DNA from: Thermomonas brevis
GTDB taxonomy: Bacteria > Pseudomonadota > Gammaproteobacteria > Xanthomonadales > Xanthomonadaceae
Assembly (NCBI RefSeq): GCF_014395425.1
Contig: NZ_CP060711.1
Coordinates: 124,001 to 188,000, forward strand
DNA: 64,000 nucleotides
Direction of reading: 5' to 3'
Shown: positions 32,712 through 40,877 of the stretch, in pieces
Layout: every line of letters begins with the position of its first letter
Position numbering within the stretch: the stretch's first letter is position 1
Program-made: the position numbers and the translations under genes
Notes under the pieces: model-generated
The model's database searches: none
What the model saw: only the letters and a program-made list of their open reading frames with translations
Told to the model about the DNA's origin: nothing

Positions 32712-33674
32712 ATGAAACTCCACCTCCTTGTTTGTGATGGCGTGTTTGATCTGGGGCTTGCGGCGTTCACTGACACAGTGGGCTTAGCCAATGCGATGGC
32801 GGGCTCGCTGCCACAGGCTCCCGCGCACATAGAGCTCACGCTGGTGGGCGTGCGGCGTCGCATCCGAACTGCGCAAGGCTTGACGGTCCCCGTGGTCACT
32901 GCGCATGGTGTGCCCGAACCAGACGTCGTGCTCGTGCCGGCGTTTGGCGACAAGATGCCTGACACGCTCTCGGCTCGACTCACACGCCCCGATGTGCCCG
33001 ACGCGGTCGCGGCGCTACAGCAGTGGTGCACCGCTGGCGCGCACCTTGGTGCCGCTTGCTCCGGTAGTTTCTTGCTTGCAGAGAGTGGCCTGCTTGATGG
33101 GCATCGTGCGACGACGTCATGGTGGCTGGGGCCGATGTTTCGGCAGCGCTATCCGAACGTCACTCTGGACGAGTCACGCATGATCGTGAACTCGACACGC
33201 TTCACCACCGCGGGTGCCGCTTTGGCGCACGTCGACTTGGCCTTGCGCATCATCCGAGGGCGCAGTCCGGCGCTGGCGGCCCTGGTGGCACGCTATCTGC
33301 TGGTCGAGACACGCAGTTCGCAAGCCGAGTTCGTGATTCCCGACCACCTTGCGCATGCCGACCCGATGGTGGAGCGCTTCGAGTGCTGGGCCAGACGTCG
33401 GCTCGCGCAGGGTTTCTCGCTGGCCGAGGCGGCCAGTGCCGCGGGCACAAGCGAGCGCACCTTGGCGCGGCGGCTGCAAAGCGTTTTGGGAAAGACACCG
33501 CTGTCGTATTTCCAGGACCTGCGCGTGGAGCATGCCGTCCATCTCTTGCGCACCGGGAACGCCAGCGTCGACCAGGTCGCCGCACAGGTCGGGTACTCGG
33601 ATGGGGTGACCCTGCGGGCCCTGTTGCGCCGCAAGCTTGGCCGGGGTGTCAGGGAGTTGCGACGCGGTGGATGA
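32712..33674 (+). CDS. GlxA-family AraC-type transcriptional regulator
   Basis: The protein has a DJ-1/PfpI-like ligand domain (about residues 1-185) with GAACSGSFLLAESGLLDGHR at the nucleophile-elbow position. A C-terminal AraC helix-turn-helix pair (about 215-315) follows, with FSLAEAASAAGTSERTLARR and ASVDQVAAQVGYSDGVTLRA. The ATG at 32712 (MKLHLLVCDGVFDLG) matches the family start, though 32661 is also open. It is divergent from the YgiN-like gene and upstream of the alkene reductase, and probably controls one or both. Confidence 0.9.
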   Translation: MKLHLLVCDGVFDLGLAAFTDTVGLANAMAGSLPQAPAHIELTLVGVRRRIRTAQGLTVPVVTAHGVPEPDVVLVPAFGDKMPDTLSARLTRPDVPDAVAALQQWCTAGAHLGAACSGSFLLAESGLLDGHRATTSWWLGPMFRQRYPNVTLDESRMIVNSTRFTTAGAALAHVDLALRIIRGRSPALAALVARYLLVETRSSQAEFVIPDHLAHADPMVERFECWARRRLAQGFSLAEAASAAGTSERTLARRLQSVLGKTPLSYFQDLRVEHAVHLLRTGNASVDQVAAQVGYSDGVTLRALLRRKLGRGVRELRRGG

Positions 33675-33804
33675 CCAAAGGCGTTTGGTGCATGTACGGC
33701 TGGAGACCGCCGCGAAACTGTCGGAAGCAAAGGCCTACCCACTTGCGTCTACTACATCGTGCGTTGGGTGCAAAATCACCAGCCGTGCCAAAGCAGTCTT
33801 CAGT

Positions 33805-33837
33805 GACCTTTCAAAGTTCAGAGACCTTTCAAAGTTC
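33805..33837 (+). repeat. Tandem 15-bp direct repeat before the alkene reductase gene
   Basis: GACCTTTCAAAGTTC occurs twice, at 33805-33819 and 33823-33837, with an 18-bp period. It lies about 65 bases before the alkene reductase ATG and could be a paired operator for the GlxA-like regulator. A slippage duplication is the simpler explanation. The rest of the 228-base gap shows nothing. Confidence 0.55.
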
Positions 33838-33902
33838 TGAGTATTGGGAAAACTGTTAGCTTTACCACTGTTTTCTGTTCACTAATCTGGGTTTTCATCC
33901 AC

Positions 33903-34967
33903 ATGCTATTCAATCCACTTCAAGTAGGTTCTCTCACCCTGCCCAACCGCATCCTTCTGGCACCGCTGACCCGCACCCGTGCCGACGCTGGCCACATGCC
34001 CAACGCGCTGATGGCCGAGTACTACAGCCAGCGAGCCACCGGCGGCCTGCTGATTTCCGAATGCACCATGGTGGCGCCCGGTACATCGGCCTTCGTCAAT
34101 GAGCCTGGCATCTACAACGACGCGCAGATTGCAGCCTGGAGGCAGGTGACCGACGCGGTGCACGCCAAGGGCGGACGCATCTTCATGCAGATCTGGCACG
34201 CTGGCCGCGCAGCCTACCCTGGCGCTGCCGATGGCGCCCCCATTGTCTCCAGCAGCGCCACCGCTATTGAGGGTGAGATTCACACGCCCCAAGGCAAGGT
34301 GCTGCACGCGGTGCCCCGCCCCCTGACCGTCGAAGAGATTCCCGGCATCGTGGCTGCGTTTGCCCAAGGCGCACGCAACGCCATTGCCGCCGGCTTTGAT
34401 GGTGTGGAAGTGCACGGCGCCAACGGCTACCTGATCGACCAGTTTCTGCGCGATACGCCCAACCAGCGTACCGATGCTTACGGCGGATCGCTGGAAAACC
34501 GTGCACGTTTGCTGTTCGAGGTACTCACTGCCGTGACCCAGGCGATCGGTTCCGAGCGTGTGGGTCTGCGCCTGTCGCCACTCAACAGCTACAACAGCAT
34601 GAAAGACAGCGACCCGCTGGCCCTCATCGGCTTCGTGGCCGATAGGCTCAATGCCTTCAAGCTAGCCTACCTGCACGTGATGCGCGCCGATTTCTTCGGC
34701 GTGCAGAAGGCCGATGTCATGCCCGTAGCGCGTGAAAAGTACAAGGGTGTGTTGGTGGGCAATATGGGTTACAGCGCTGATGAGGCAGAGGCAGCTATTG
34801 CCGAAGGTAAGCTTGACGCTGTGGCCTTTGGCACCGCCTTCCTGGCTAACCCGGACCTGCCCGCACGCATCAGGGCCAAGGCACCGCTGAACGCGCCTGA
34901 CTCCAACACGTTCTACGCAGGTGGCGCCAAGGGCTATACAGACTATCCGACACTGCAGGTCGCGTAA
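33903..34967 (+). CDS. Old Yellow Enzyme family alkene reductase
   Basis: This FMN-dependent NAD(P)H enzyme reduces activated C=C bonds and related electrophiles. The 354-residue TIM barrel starts MLFNPLQVGSLTLPNRILLA, has QIWHAGRAA, then GFDGVEVHGANGYLIDQFL with the His-Asn substrate pair, then YGGSLENRARLLFEV. It ends with an FMN-phosphate site (VGNMGYSADEAEAAI) and a Tyr-rich tail. Length and motifs match NemA/XenA-type reductases. It completes the module begun by the YgiN-like and GlxA-like genes. Confidence 0.94.
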   Translation: MLFNPLQVGSLTLPNRILLAPLTRTRADAGHMPNALMAEYYSQRATGGLLISECTMVAPGTSAFVNEPGIYNDAQIAAWRQVTDAVHAKGGRIFMQIWHAGRAAYPGAADGAPIVSSSATAIEGEIHTPQGKVLHAVPRPLTVEEIPGIVAAFAQGARNAIAAGFDGVEVHGANGYLIDQFLRDTPNQRTDAYGGSLENRARLLFEVLTAVTQAIGSERVGLRLSPLNSYNSMKDSDPLALIGFVADRLNAFKLAYLHVMRADFFGVQKADVMPVAREKYKGVLVGNMGYSADEAEAAIAEGKLDAVAFGTAFLANPDLPARIRAKAPLNAPDSNTFYAGGAKGYTDYPTLQVA

Positions 34968-35029
34968 ATCACCGCCCCAGAAGACCGAAGAATCGAGCCA
35001 CTTTATACCCAAGGCTCTACCCTTCGATC

Positions 35030-35330
35030 TTGCGAAGCTGTGAGCTGCGAACACGTCATCAACGTGCCGGCACGCTTGCAGGCACAGCCCCTGCCCGAGA
35101 CAGTTGCGACCATCCTGCAGGTGAGCCAGGCCCCCCTGGCCGACACGGCGCGCTACGACAGCCTGCGCACAGACATTGTCGTGCAGGAGGCCGATCATGC
35201 GTGAGTTGGACAAAGAGCTCAAAGATCTGCGCCTGTATGGCATGGCGGGGGCCTAGGAGGATCTGGTCAAGCAAGGCAGTCATGCGACATTGGACAGCTC
35301 GCGCTGGTTGCTGAAGGCGAATTGCAGTAG
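35030..35330 (+). mobile_element. IS21-family remnant (istA 3' end and istB 5' end)
   Basis: A plus-strand frame reads SCEHVINVPARLQAQPLPET and continues to RYDSLRTDIVVQEADHA with a stop at 35202-35204, the C-terminus of an IstA transposase. Overlapping it, the ATG at 35197 opens MRELDKELKDLRLYGMAGA, the start of the IstB helper ATPase. It meets an in-frame TAG and then loses similarity near 35330. The element is a dead fragment: most of istA, the istB Walker motifs and both ends are absent. Confidence 0.8.
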
Positions 35331-35456
35331 GCCGCGCGGGGGCTGGAGCAGCGGATGCGGGCGCGCATGCACTTCGTCCACGGCCGCGGCCCGGTCGGCG
35401 TAGGCCGGCATGCCGTACACAATGGTGGCCTCTGGCGTGCTTCCAATGGTGGCCAT
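35280..35456 (-). pseudogene. DUF3422-like gene fragment
   Basis: From the ATG at 35454-35456 the minus strand reads MATIGSTPEATIVYGMPAYA and then AVDEVHARPHPLLQPPRG. The EVHARP segment is characteristic of the N-terminus of DUF3422 membrane proteins. Similarity ends where the IS21 remnant begins, so only about 45 residues of a usual 400 or more remain. Assignment rests on one motif. Confidence 0.45.
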
Positions 35457-35514
35457 GCGGCGGCTTCCCGGTCGTTGCACGAGGGCGGGGCGTGCACGCC
35501 CGTTGTGGCTCAAC

Positions 35515-36257
35515 TTACCGCTTTCGCACCGGGGGCAGGGTCACCTTGTCCTCGGTTCCGCCACACATCGGGTGTTTGAAGCCATTGGCCTGCTCGGCCT
35601 TGTCGAGATAGACGATGTTGTCGTCCTTCGCGGGACTGACGCCGGCCGGCACGTAGTCCAGCGCGAGCGGGTGGCGGGCCTTCCACGCGATGTTGTGGTC
35701 GGCGCAAGAGGAATCGCCGCTGACGCCGAGCGCGCCCACCCGCGCTCCCTTCGCGTCGTAAAGCGCAAGGCCGCCGCCGAACACGTTCACGCCGCCGATC
35801 CGCGCGCCCACCAGCGGATCCTTCGCCGTGCCGAAGTCCGCGGTACTGCCGGCGTAGGCTACCTGCGTATCGACCGGGTTGGAAAACTGCAGGCCGAACA
35901 GGCTGCCGCCCGGCTGCGTGGGCGAATAGAGGTTGGCGGTGGACAGGGCGAGGCCCGGCAGGCTGAAGGCGTTCGCGGTGTTCGCCTTCTGCTCGGAAAT
36001 CACCCGGCTGCCGAGCCACTGGTCGCCGACCTTGGCACCGGTATGCGCCACTGCGCAGACCGTGCCGTCGGTCGCCACCACGGTGCCCACCTGTCGAGGT
36101 TGAAGCTTCCGTTGGCGTCCTTGCGGGCATTGGCGAGGGCCTGCTTGAGCTGCTGCCAGTTCGGCAGGCCGTCGCATCCATCGCCGGCATGGGCGGCGAG
36201 GGGCAGTAACAGCGAAGAGCACAGTAGGGCGGGTACCGGGAGTTTTGTCATGGTCAT
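35515..36257 (-). pseudogene. GlcG/HbpS-family secreted protein, frameshifted
   Basis: The gene starts at 36257 (MTMTKLPVPALLCSSLLLPL), with a signal peptide and then GCDGLPNWQQLKQALANARK and GSFNLDRW. At that point the frame is lost. The rest, from GTVVATDGTVCAVAHTG through DKAEQANGFKHPMCGG, is in another frame to the stop at 35515. Adding one G in the run complementary to CCC at 36086-36088 gives NLDRWGTVVATDG, which fits the family, and 247 residues. GlcG/HbpS proteins bind haem or cobalamin-like ligands in the periplasm. The break may be a sequencing deletion. Confidence 0.78.
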
Positions 36258-36336
36258 GCCTCGGGTTGGAGTGAACCTGACGGCGGGCTTTCCGCTTCGG
36301 GTTCGGGGTGGTGTGCGGGGTGAAAGGAATTGCCGG

Positions 36337-37212
36337 TCACGAATGCCGGGCCTGCCGGAATGCCGGCGCCTTCTGGCCATCCCAATCGAGGTCGACGGCC
36401 ACCTGGGCCTGCGCGCGGTGGCGTTCGAGCGCGTCGATGTCGAGATCGGCGATCGCCCACGTTTGCCCGCCGCGGGTCGTCGCGAGGATGCCGTCATCGG
36501 GAAAGCCGTGGTCCATCGGCGCGTAGATCGTGGCCTCGCCGGTATTCGTATCCAGAGCCGGACTCCAGTCGGCGGTCCCGGTGGTTACCGCCTGCGCGAC
36601 GAATATCCGGTTCTCCAGTGCGCGCGCCATGCAGCCGACGCGCACCCGGGTCGCGCCCGCCTGCGTATCCGTGCAGCTCGGCACCAACAGCAGACGGGCG
36701 CCGGCTTCGCGTTGGGCGCGCACGGGCAAGGGGAATTCGCTGTCGTAGCAGATGGCGATGCCGGCGCGCACGCCCGCCAAGTCGAAGACTTTGAGTTCGT
36801 CGCCGCCCTCGATGACGCCAGCGTCCCGTTCGAATCCGGTCAACTGCAGCTTGTCCTGATAGCCGCGCGTGCCGTCCGGGGCGAACCACCACGCGCGGTT
36901 GCGATAGCGTCCCGGGGCGACTTCGGTCAGGAACGTGCCGGCCTGGATGACCAGGCGCAGCTCGCGCGACAGGTCGGCGTACAGCGCCAGCCACTCGGAT
37001 TGCAGCGTTTGCAGCGCGGCGAGCGAAGCGTTCAAGTCGCGGCTGATTTCGGGCGCGAACGTTGACGCCAGTTCGAGCGACAGGTATTCGGGCAGCACGG
37101 CCAGTTCGACGCCGGCACCGCATGCTTCTCTCAGGATCTGGCGCTGGCGTGCGGCAAAGGCCTCGAAGTCGGCGGGGTTGCCAACCGCGTACTTGGCGAC
37201 GGCGATCTTCAT
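36337..37212 (-). CDS. Carbon-nitrogen hydrolase (nitrilase superfamily)
   Basis: The 291-residue protein starts at the ATG at 37210-37212 (MKIAVAKYAVGNPADFEAF). It has the Glu-Lys-Cys triad: ELAVLPEYLSLE, GYQDKLQLTGFE and AGIAICYDSEFPLPV. It should hydrolyse an amide or nitrile, with substrate unknown. Its start overlaps the GNAT stop (ATGA), so the two are coupled. It is the last gene of the small operon divergent from the LysR gene. Confidence 0.92.
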   Translation of the reverse strand: MKIAVAKYAVGNPADFEAFAARQRQILREACGAGVELAVLPEYLSLELASTFAPEISRDLNASLAALQTLQSEWLALYADLSRELRLVIQAGTFLTEVAPGRYRNRAWWFAPDGTRGYQDKLQLTGFERDAGVIEGGDELKVFDLAGVRAGIAICYDSEFPLPVRAQREAGARLLLVPSCTDTQAGATRVRVGCMARALENRIFVAQAVTTGTADWSPALDTNTGEATIYAPMDHGFPDDGILATTRGGQTWAIADLDIDALERHRAQAQVAVDLDWDGQKAPAFRQARHS

Positions 37213-37817
37213 TGCCCGGCCTCCAGCGGACGCAGCCACATCGTCAGCGTCTGCTCGGATTCTTGCGCTTCGCCGAGTTGTTTCCACGGCAGGCTTACCT
37301 GCATGTCCGGCTGCCGCGTGTACCCACGGCGGGTCCAGAACACGTCGTTGCCGCGATAATCGGCCGGCCGCCGTGGATCATCGCTTGCCCGATTCACCGA
37401 TGCGAACGAGGTCCAGCGGATGCCACCCAGCGAACGGGCATGCGCCTCACGCTCATCGAAGAAGCGATGCCCAAGGCCCTGTCCGCGGAACGCCGGGAGC
37501 AGGACGGATTCACCGCAGTAGAACACCTCCTCCACCGGGATGCCTCGGTCGAGGAACGGCGCCTGGAAGGCCGGTTCGGCTTCGCCTAGCGGCAATCCGG
37601 TGGATGCCCCCACCACCGTGTCGCCGGCGAGCACGAGCACCAGCACGCTGCCTGCCGAGCGGGCATAGGTGGCGAGGTAATGCTTCTCGTACTCGGCGTC
37701 GCCCTCGTAGAGGTAGGGAAAAGCGCGGAAGACCTCGGCGCGCAGGCGCGCCACGTCGTCGAACCACTCGACCATGTCGGCGCCGCGGCGGACCAGCACG
37801 CGAATGTCACCCGCCAT
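37209..37817 (-). CDS. GNAT-family N-acetyltransferase
   Basis: The start is the ATG at 37815-37817 (MAGDIRVLVRRGADMVEW), giving 202 residues. The acetyl-CoA binding motif is VLLPAFRGQGLGHRFFDE, preceded by a beta strand VLVLVLAGDTVVGAS, both typical of GNAT enzymes. It follows the NTF2-like gene by one base and overlaps the nitrilase gene. A pair of GNAT and nitrilase genes suggests modification and hydrolysis of the same small amide, which is inference. Confidence 0.88.
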   Translation of the reverse strand: MAGDIRVLVRRGADMVEWFDDVARLRAEVFRAFPYLYEGDAEYEKHYLATYARSAGSVLVLVLAGDTVVGASTGLPLGEAEPAFQAPFLDRGIPVEEVFYCGESVLLPAFRGQGLGHRFFDEREAHARSLGGIRWTSFASVNRASDDPRRPADYRGNDVFWTRRGYTRQPDMQVSLPWKQLGEAQESEQTLTMWLRPLEAGQ

Positions 37818-37818
37818 G

Positions 37819-38226
37819 TCAGCGGTTCCCGCCAACCTGGGCGATCCAGTCGTCCAGGTTGTAGTAGTTGGTGACGCGCGCGATTTTGCCGTCACGGACG
37901 TCGAAGAACGCGCCGCCCGGCAGCACGTAGCGCTGGCCTTCGGCTTCCGGCAGCCCCTCGTCGGTCACCTTGTATTCGCCGTGCACCACGTATTCGGCGC
38001 CCGCGCGCAGGCCGTCGGCGCTGACCATCACCACGATGTCGCGCAACTGCTCGCCGTAGCAGCGATCCATGCGTTGCAGGAAAGCGCGGAACGCATCGCG
38101 GCCGGTTTCGCGCGCCCCTTGGTTCAGGTCGTGGGCGACGTCATCGGTCAGCATCGACAACATGGCCTCGCGGTCGCCGCGATTGAAGGCGTCGTAGTAG
38201 GCGGCAATCAGATTCGAAGTGTTCAT
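37819..38226 (-). CDS. NTF2-like/SnoaL-type protein
   Basis: The 135-residue protein starts MNTSNLIAAYYDAFNRGDRE and has the cone-like NTF2 pattern with MLTDDVAHDLNQG, then GGAFFDVRDGKIARVTNYYN and LDDWIAQVGG. Such proteins bind or isomerise small molecules and are often annotated ketosteroid isomerase-like. The ATG at 38226 fits better than an upstream one at 38277. It is the first gene of the operon read away from the LysR gene. Confidence 0.85.
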   Translation of the reverse strand: MNTSNLIAAYYDAFNRGDREAMLSMLTDDVAHDLNQGARETGRDAFRAFLQRMDRCYGEQLRDIVVMVSADGLRAGAEYVVHGEYKVTDEGLPEAEGQRYVLPGGAFFDVRDGKIARVTNYYNLDDWIAQVGGNR

Positions 38227-38379
38227 TCGGGCTCCGTGTGCAGTGGGAGGATCCGGGGCATCCCGGAATGAGGGCAAGTTTGGGAGACGGATCAGGCTAT
38301 GTATATGGAATTATTGCGATTTCATAATTCCTCGATATGGAATAAAGTCGAGCATCGCAACCGGCCGAGCAGACGCACT

Positions 38380-39285
38380 GTGAACAAGGAATTCGAGCTG
38401 CTACGTATCTTCCGAGTGACGGCAGAGAGCAGCAGTTTTCGTGACGCGGCGGTCCGGCTCGGAACGTCTCCACAAGGCGTCACGCGTGCCATTCAGCGAC
38501 TGGAGCAGCACTACGGCGAGATGTTGTTCCATCGAACCACACGGCAGGTGCGCATCACGGCTTTTGGCGAGGGCTTGCTGGAACAGGTGCGTCCTGCCCT
38601 GGAGCGCTTCGAAGACCTGTGGCGGATACCTGGTGCGGATCAGCAGGCTTCCCTGTCGGGCACGGTTCGGATCACCGCGCCACACAGCCTCGGCACCAGG
38701 GCAGTTCTACCCGCATTGGAGCGCGTTGCCGCGCGCCATCCCGGCATCACGCTGGACGTGCGCCTATCCGATCGCGTCAGCAACCCCGTTGACGAAGGAA
38801 TCGACGTCGGGATCAGGGTCGGATTCATGCGTGACAGCCGCTTCGTTGCGCGAAAGGCGGCCGACATGCGGCTTCCGATCGTTGCGGCTCCGCGCCTGAT
38901 CAAGAAAGTGGGCGTACCTGAAGGGATCGAATCGCTAGCAAGGTTGCCGGTTACAGCTGCCGTGGATATCAATACCGGCCGCCCTTGGCCTTGGCACTTC
39001 AAGGCGGGACACCAGTGGACGCCCACTTCGCCGGCCTTCATCGCAGATAACGCCGATATGGAAATGGGGGCGGCGTTGGCCGGGATTGCCTTCGCTCAAC
39101 TGGCCGACTACATGGCGGCTCCTTACATCGCCAGCGGAAAGCTCGTGCAGGTACTGGAGCAGGAGGGACCTCCTGCATGGGGGTTGTACGTCTACCGGCC
39201 TCAGCGCGGGCCCGTATCAGGCAGGGTTCGGGTGGTGTTTGATGAGTTGCGCGCCGCGGTTGGATCGCTACCTGTTTTGCGCTAA
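38380..39285 (+). CDS. LysR-type transcriptional regulator
   Basis: The N-terminal winged helix-turn-helix (about residues 1-60) reads ELLRIFRVTAESSSFRDAAV, then TSPQGVTRAIQRLEQHYGEM, then LFHRTTRQVRITAFGE. A periplasmic-binding-like effector domain follows (about 90-295). The GTG at 38380 gives the usual 301 residues, and an ATG at 38299 is also open. It is divergent from the NTF2-GNAT-nitrilase operon and most likely regulates it. Confidence 0.92.
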   Translation: MNKEFELLRIFRVTAESSSFRDAAVRLGTSPQGVTRAIQRLEQHYGEMLFHRTTRQVRITAFGEGLLEQVRPALERFEDLWRIPGADQQASLSGTVRITAPHSLGTRAVLPALERVAARHPGITLDVRLSDRVSNPVDEGIDVGIRVGFMRDSRFVARKAADMRLPIVAAPRLIKKVGVPEGIESLARLPVTAAVDINTGRPWPWHFKAGHQWTPTSPAFIADNADMEMGAALAGIAFAQLADYMAAPYIASGKLVQVLEQEGPPAWGLYVYRPQRGPVSGRVRVVFDELRAAVGSLPVLR

Positions 39286-39564
39286 CACACAATCAAAGCG
39301 CCCAAGGAATGAGTTGGTGCGGAGACAACAGACAGAATGTCCGCTTCTGACCGCATGCGGACGTTGCCCGGGGAGGGCAGGGCGGCGGATAAGGGCCCGT
39401 TATCGGGGGTAGGCAGGCCAGCTTGCCGACCCGGAGACGCCCTACGTCTGTAGCCTTCCTGAAGCGGCGCTTGTTCCGAGAGCGGATACCAGACTGCTTG
39501 GGTACCCTGACGCAGCGGCGCAGCAATTAGGCCGCGTCGAGGCGTAGATCCAAGGAGCCCGGTA
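39286..39564. other. Intergenic stretch at the edge of the metal island
   Basis: The 279 bases contain no supported gene. A short segment around 39,335-39,370 (AATGTCCGCTTCTGACC, CATGCGGACGTTGCCC) is partly self-complementary and resembles dispersed intergenic sequences, but no full repeat was found. The AAGGAG before the next gene lies at 39552-39557. Confidence 0.4.
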
Positions 39565-40842
39565 GTGATTGGTCAGTCAGGGTGCGATATCAACTGTGCC
39601 ACCTCGATGGATGCATCGCTCAATCAGCGGTGCGCATGCGAGGTGGTCGACGTCTTGAGGTTGCACGAGTCGATCAGGTCCGACTTTCCGGAGTTTACGA
39701 CTGATCCATCCGTGCACGCGCACCTGTTTTCCCCCTACGCGCTGTTCGTCGACCGTGCGGCGTTGGAGGCTATGGGGCGCGTGGCGGCGGCGCTCTTCGA
39801 CGTTGCGAGCAATCCGCAATACCGCCAACACGTCCTGCAATGGGCTCCGAACATCGGCAGCCATGATCCGGGGTCGGCGGGTGGCGTCCTAGGCCTAGAC
39901 TTCCACCTGACCGTCGACGGTGCGCGGTTGATCGAGGTCAACACCAATCCCGGCGGGCTGCTTCTCAATGCAGTGCTGCTCGATGCTGTGCAGACCTGCG
40001 CGCCGGCTGCGTGGACCACCTGGACAACGGCGGCGAAGGCCGGCGACGCGGCCATCGCCGCGTGGCTGGACGATGCGCGGCAGCAGTCCGGCCGCGCGCC
40101 TGCGCGCTTGGCCATCGTGGACAGCGTCCCATGGGAGCAGTTCCTTTACCCTGAGTTCGAACTGTACGCTGCCGCATTCCGGGAGCATGGCGTGGACTGC
40201 GTGATACGCGCGCCGGAAGAACTCCGCTTTGGGCCAGGCGGGCTTGCAGATGCCAACGGTCGGATCGACCTGGTCTACAACCGGCTGACTGATTTCGCCC
40301 TTGAAGAAGCCTCGCATGCAGACCTTCGGCAGGCTTACCTAGCGGGGAGCGTCGCACTCACCCCGCATCCGCGTGCGCACGCGCTTTTCGCGGACAAGCG
40401 CAACCTTACCGTGCTCGGAGATCCAGCTCTGCTCGAAGGATTTGGGGTTGATGCAGATTCGACGACTCTGCTGGCCCAAGTAATTCCGCCCACGTTTGAA
40501 GTCGTGCCTGGGAACCGAGATGCGCTATGGGCAGCCCGCAACAGTTACTTTTTCAAGCCTGCGGCAGGGTTCGGCAGTCGCGGCAGCTATCGAGGTGACA
40601 AGCTCACCAAGCGAACGTGGGAGTCGATGGCGTCGGCGACCTACATCGCACAAACCTTCGCGCCACCGAGCATGCGGATCGTGCATGGGGGCCAGTCCCT
40701 CAAGGCGGATGTGCGCTGCTTCGCGTCCGAGGCGGGTGTGCTGTTGTTCGCGGCCCGGCTTTATCAGGGCCAAACCACGAACATGCGCACCCCGGGTGGT
40801 GGATTCGCAGCGGTGCTCACGACGCCCCTAATCGACGAGTAA
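39565..40842 (+). CDS. ATP-grasp-like protein, substrate unknown
   Basis: The GTG at 39565 is chosen because AAGGAG precedes it by seven bases; an ATG at 39607 is an alternative. The 425-residue product has LGLDFHLTVDGARLIEVNTNPGG, whose latter part (LIEVNTNPGG) is the metal-binding end typical of ATP-grasp ligases. SYFFKPAAGFGSRGSYRG is a glycine-rich loop of the ATP-binding fold, and SLKADVRCFAS follows. The order, with the acidic-Asn motif early and the Lys/Gly loop late, suggests circular permutation or a divergent family. It faces the acetate kinase gene tail to tail. Confidence 0.7.
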   Translation: MIGQSGCDINCATSMDASLNQRCACEVVDVLRLHESIRSDFPEFTTDPSVHAHLFSPYALFVDRAALEAMGRVAAALFDVASNPQYRQHVLQWAPNIGSHDPGSAGGVLGLDFHLTVDGARLIEVNTNPGGLLLNAVLLDAVQTCAPAAWTTWTTAAKAGDAAIAAWLDDARQQSGRAPARLAIVDSVPWEQFLYPEFELYAAAFREHGVDCVIRAPEELRFGPGGLADANGRIDLVYNRLTDFALEEASHADLRQAYLAGSVALTPHPRAHALFADKRNLTVLGDPALLEGFGVDADSTTLLAQVIPPTFEVVPGNRDALWAARNSYFFKPAAGFGSRGSYRGDKLTKRTWESMASATYIAQTFAPPSMRIVHGGQSLKADVRCFASEAGVLLFAARLYQGQTTNMRTPGGGFAAVLTTPLIDE

Positions 40843-40877
40843 TCCTGACTGGAGCCGCCCTGGAGATATGCCGTGGA

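Noticed and set aside
39335-39370. A dispersed intergenic repeat resembling GAATGTCCGCTT...GCGGACGTT
   Set aside because: Only one partial copy is seen in the window, so a repeat family cannot be supported.
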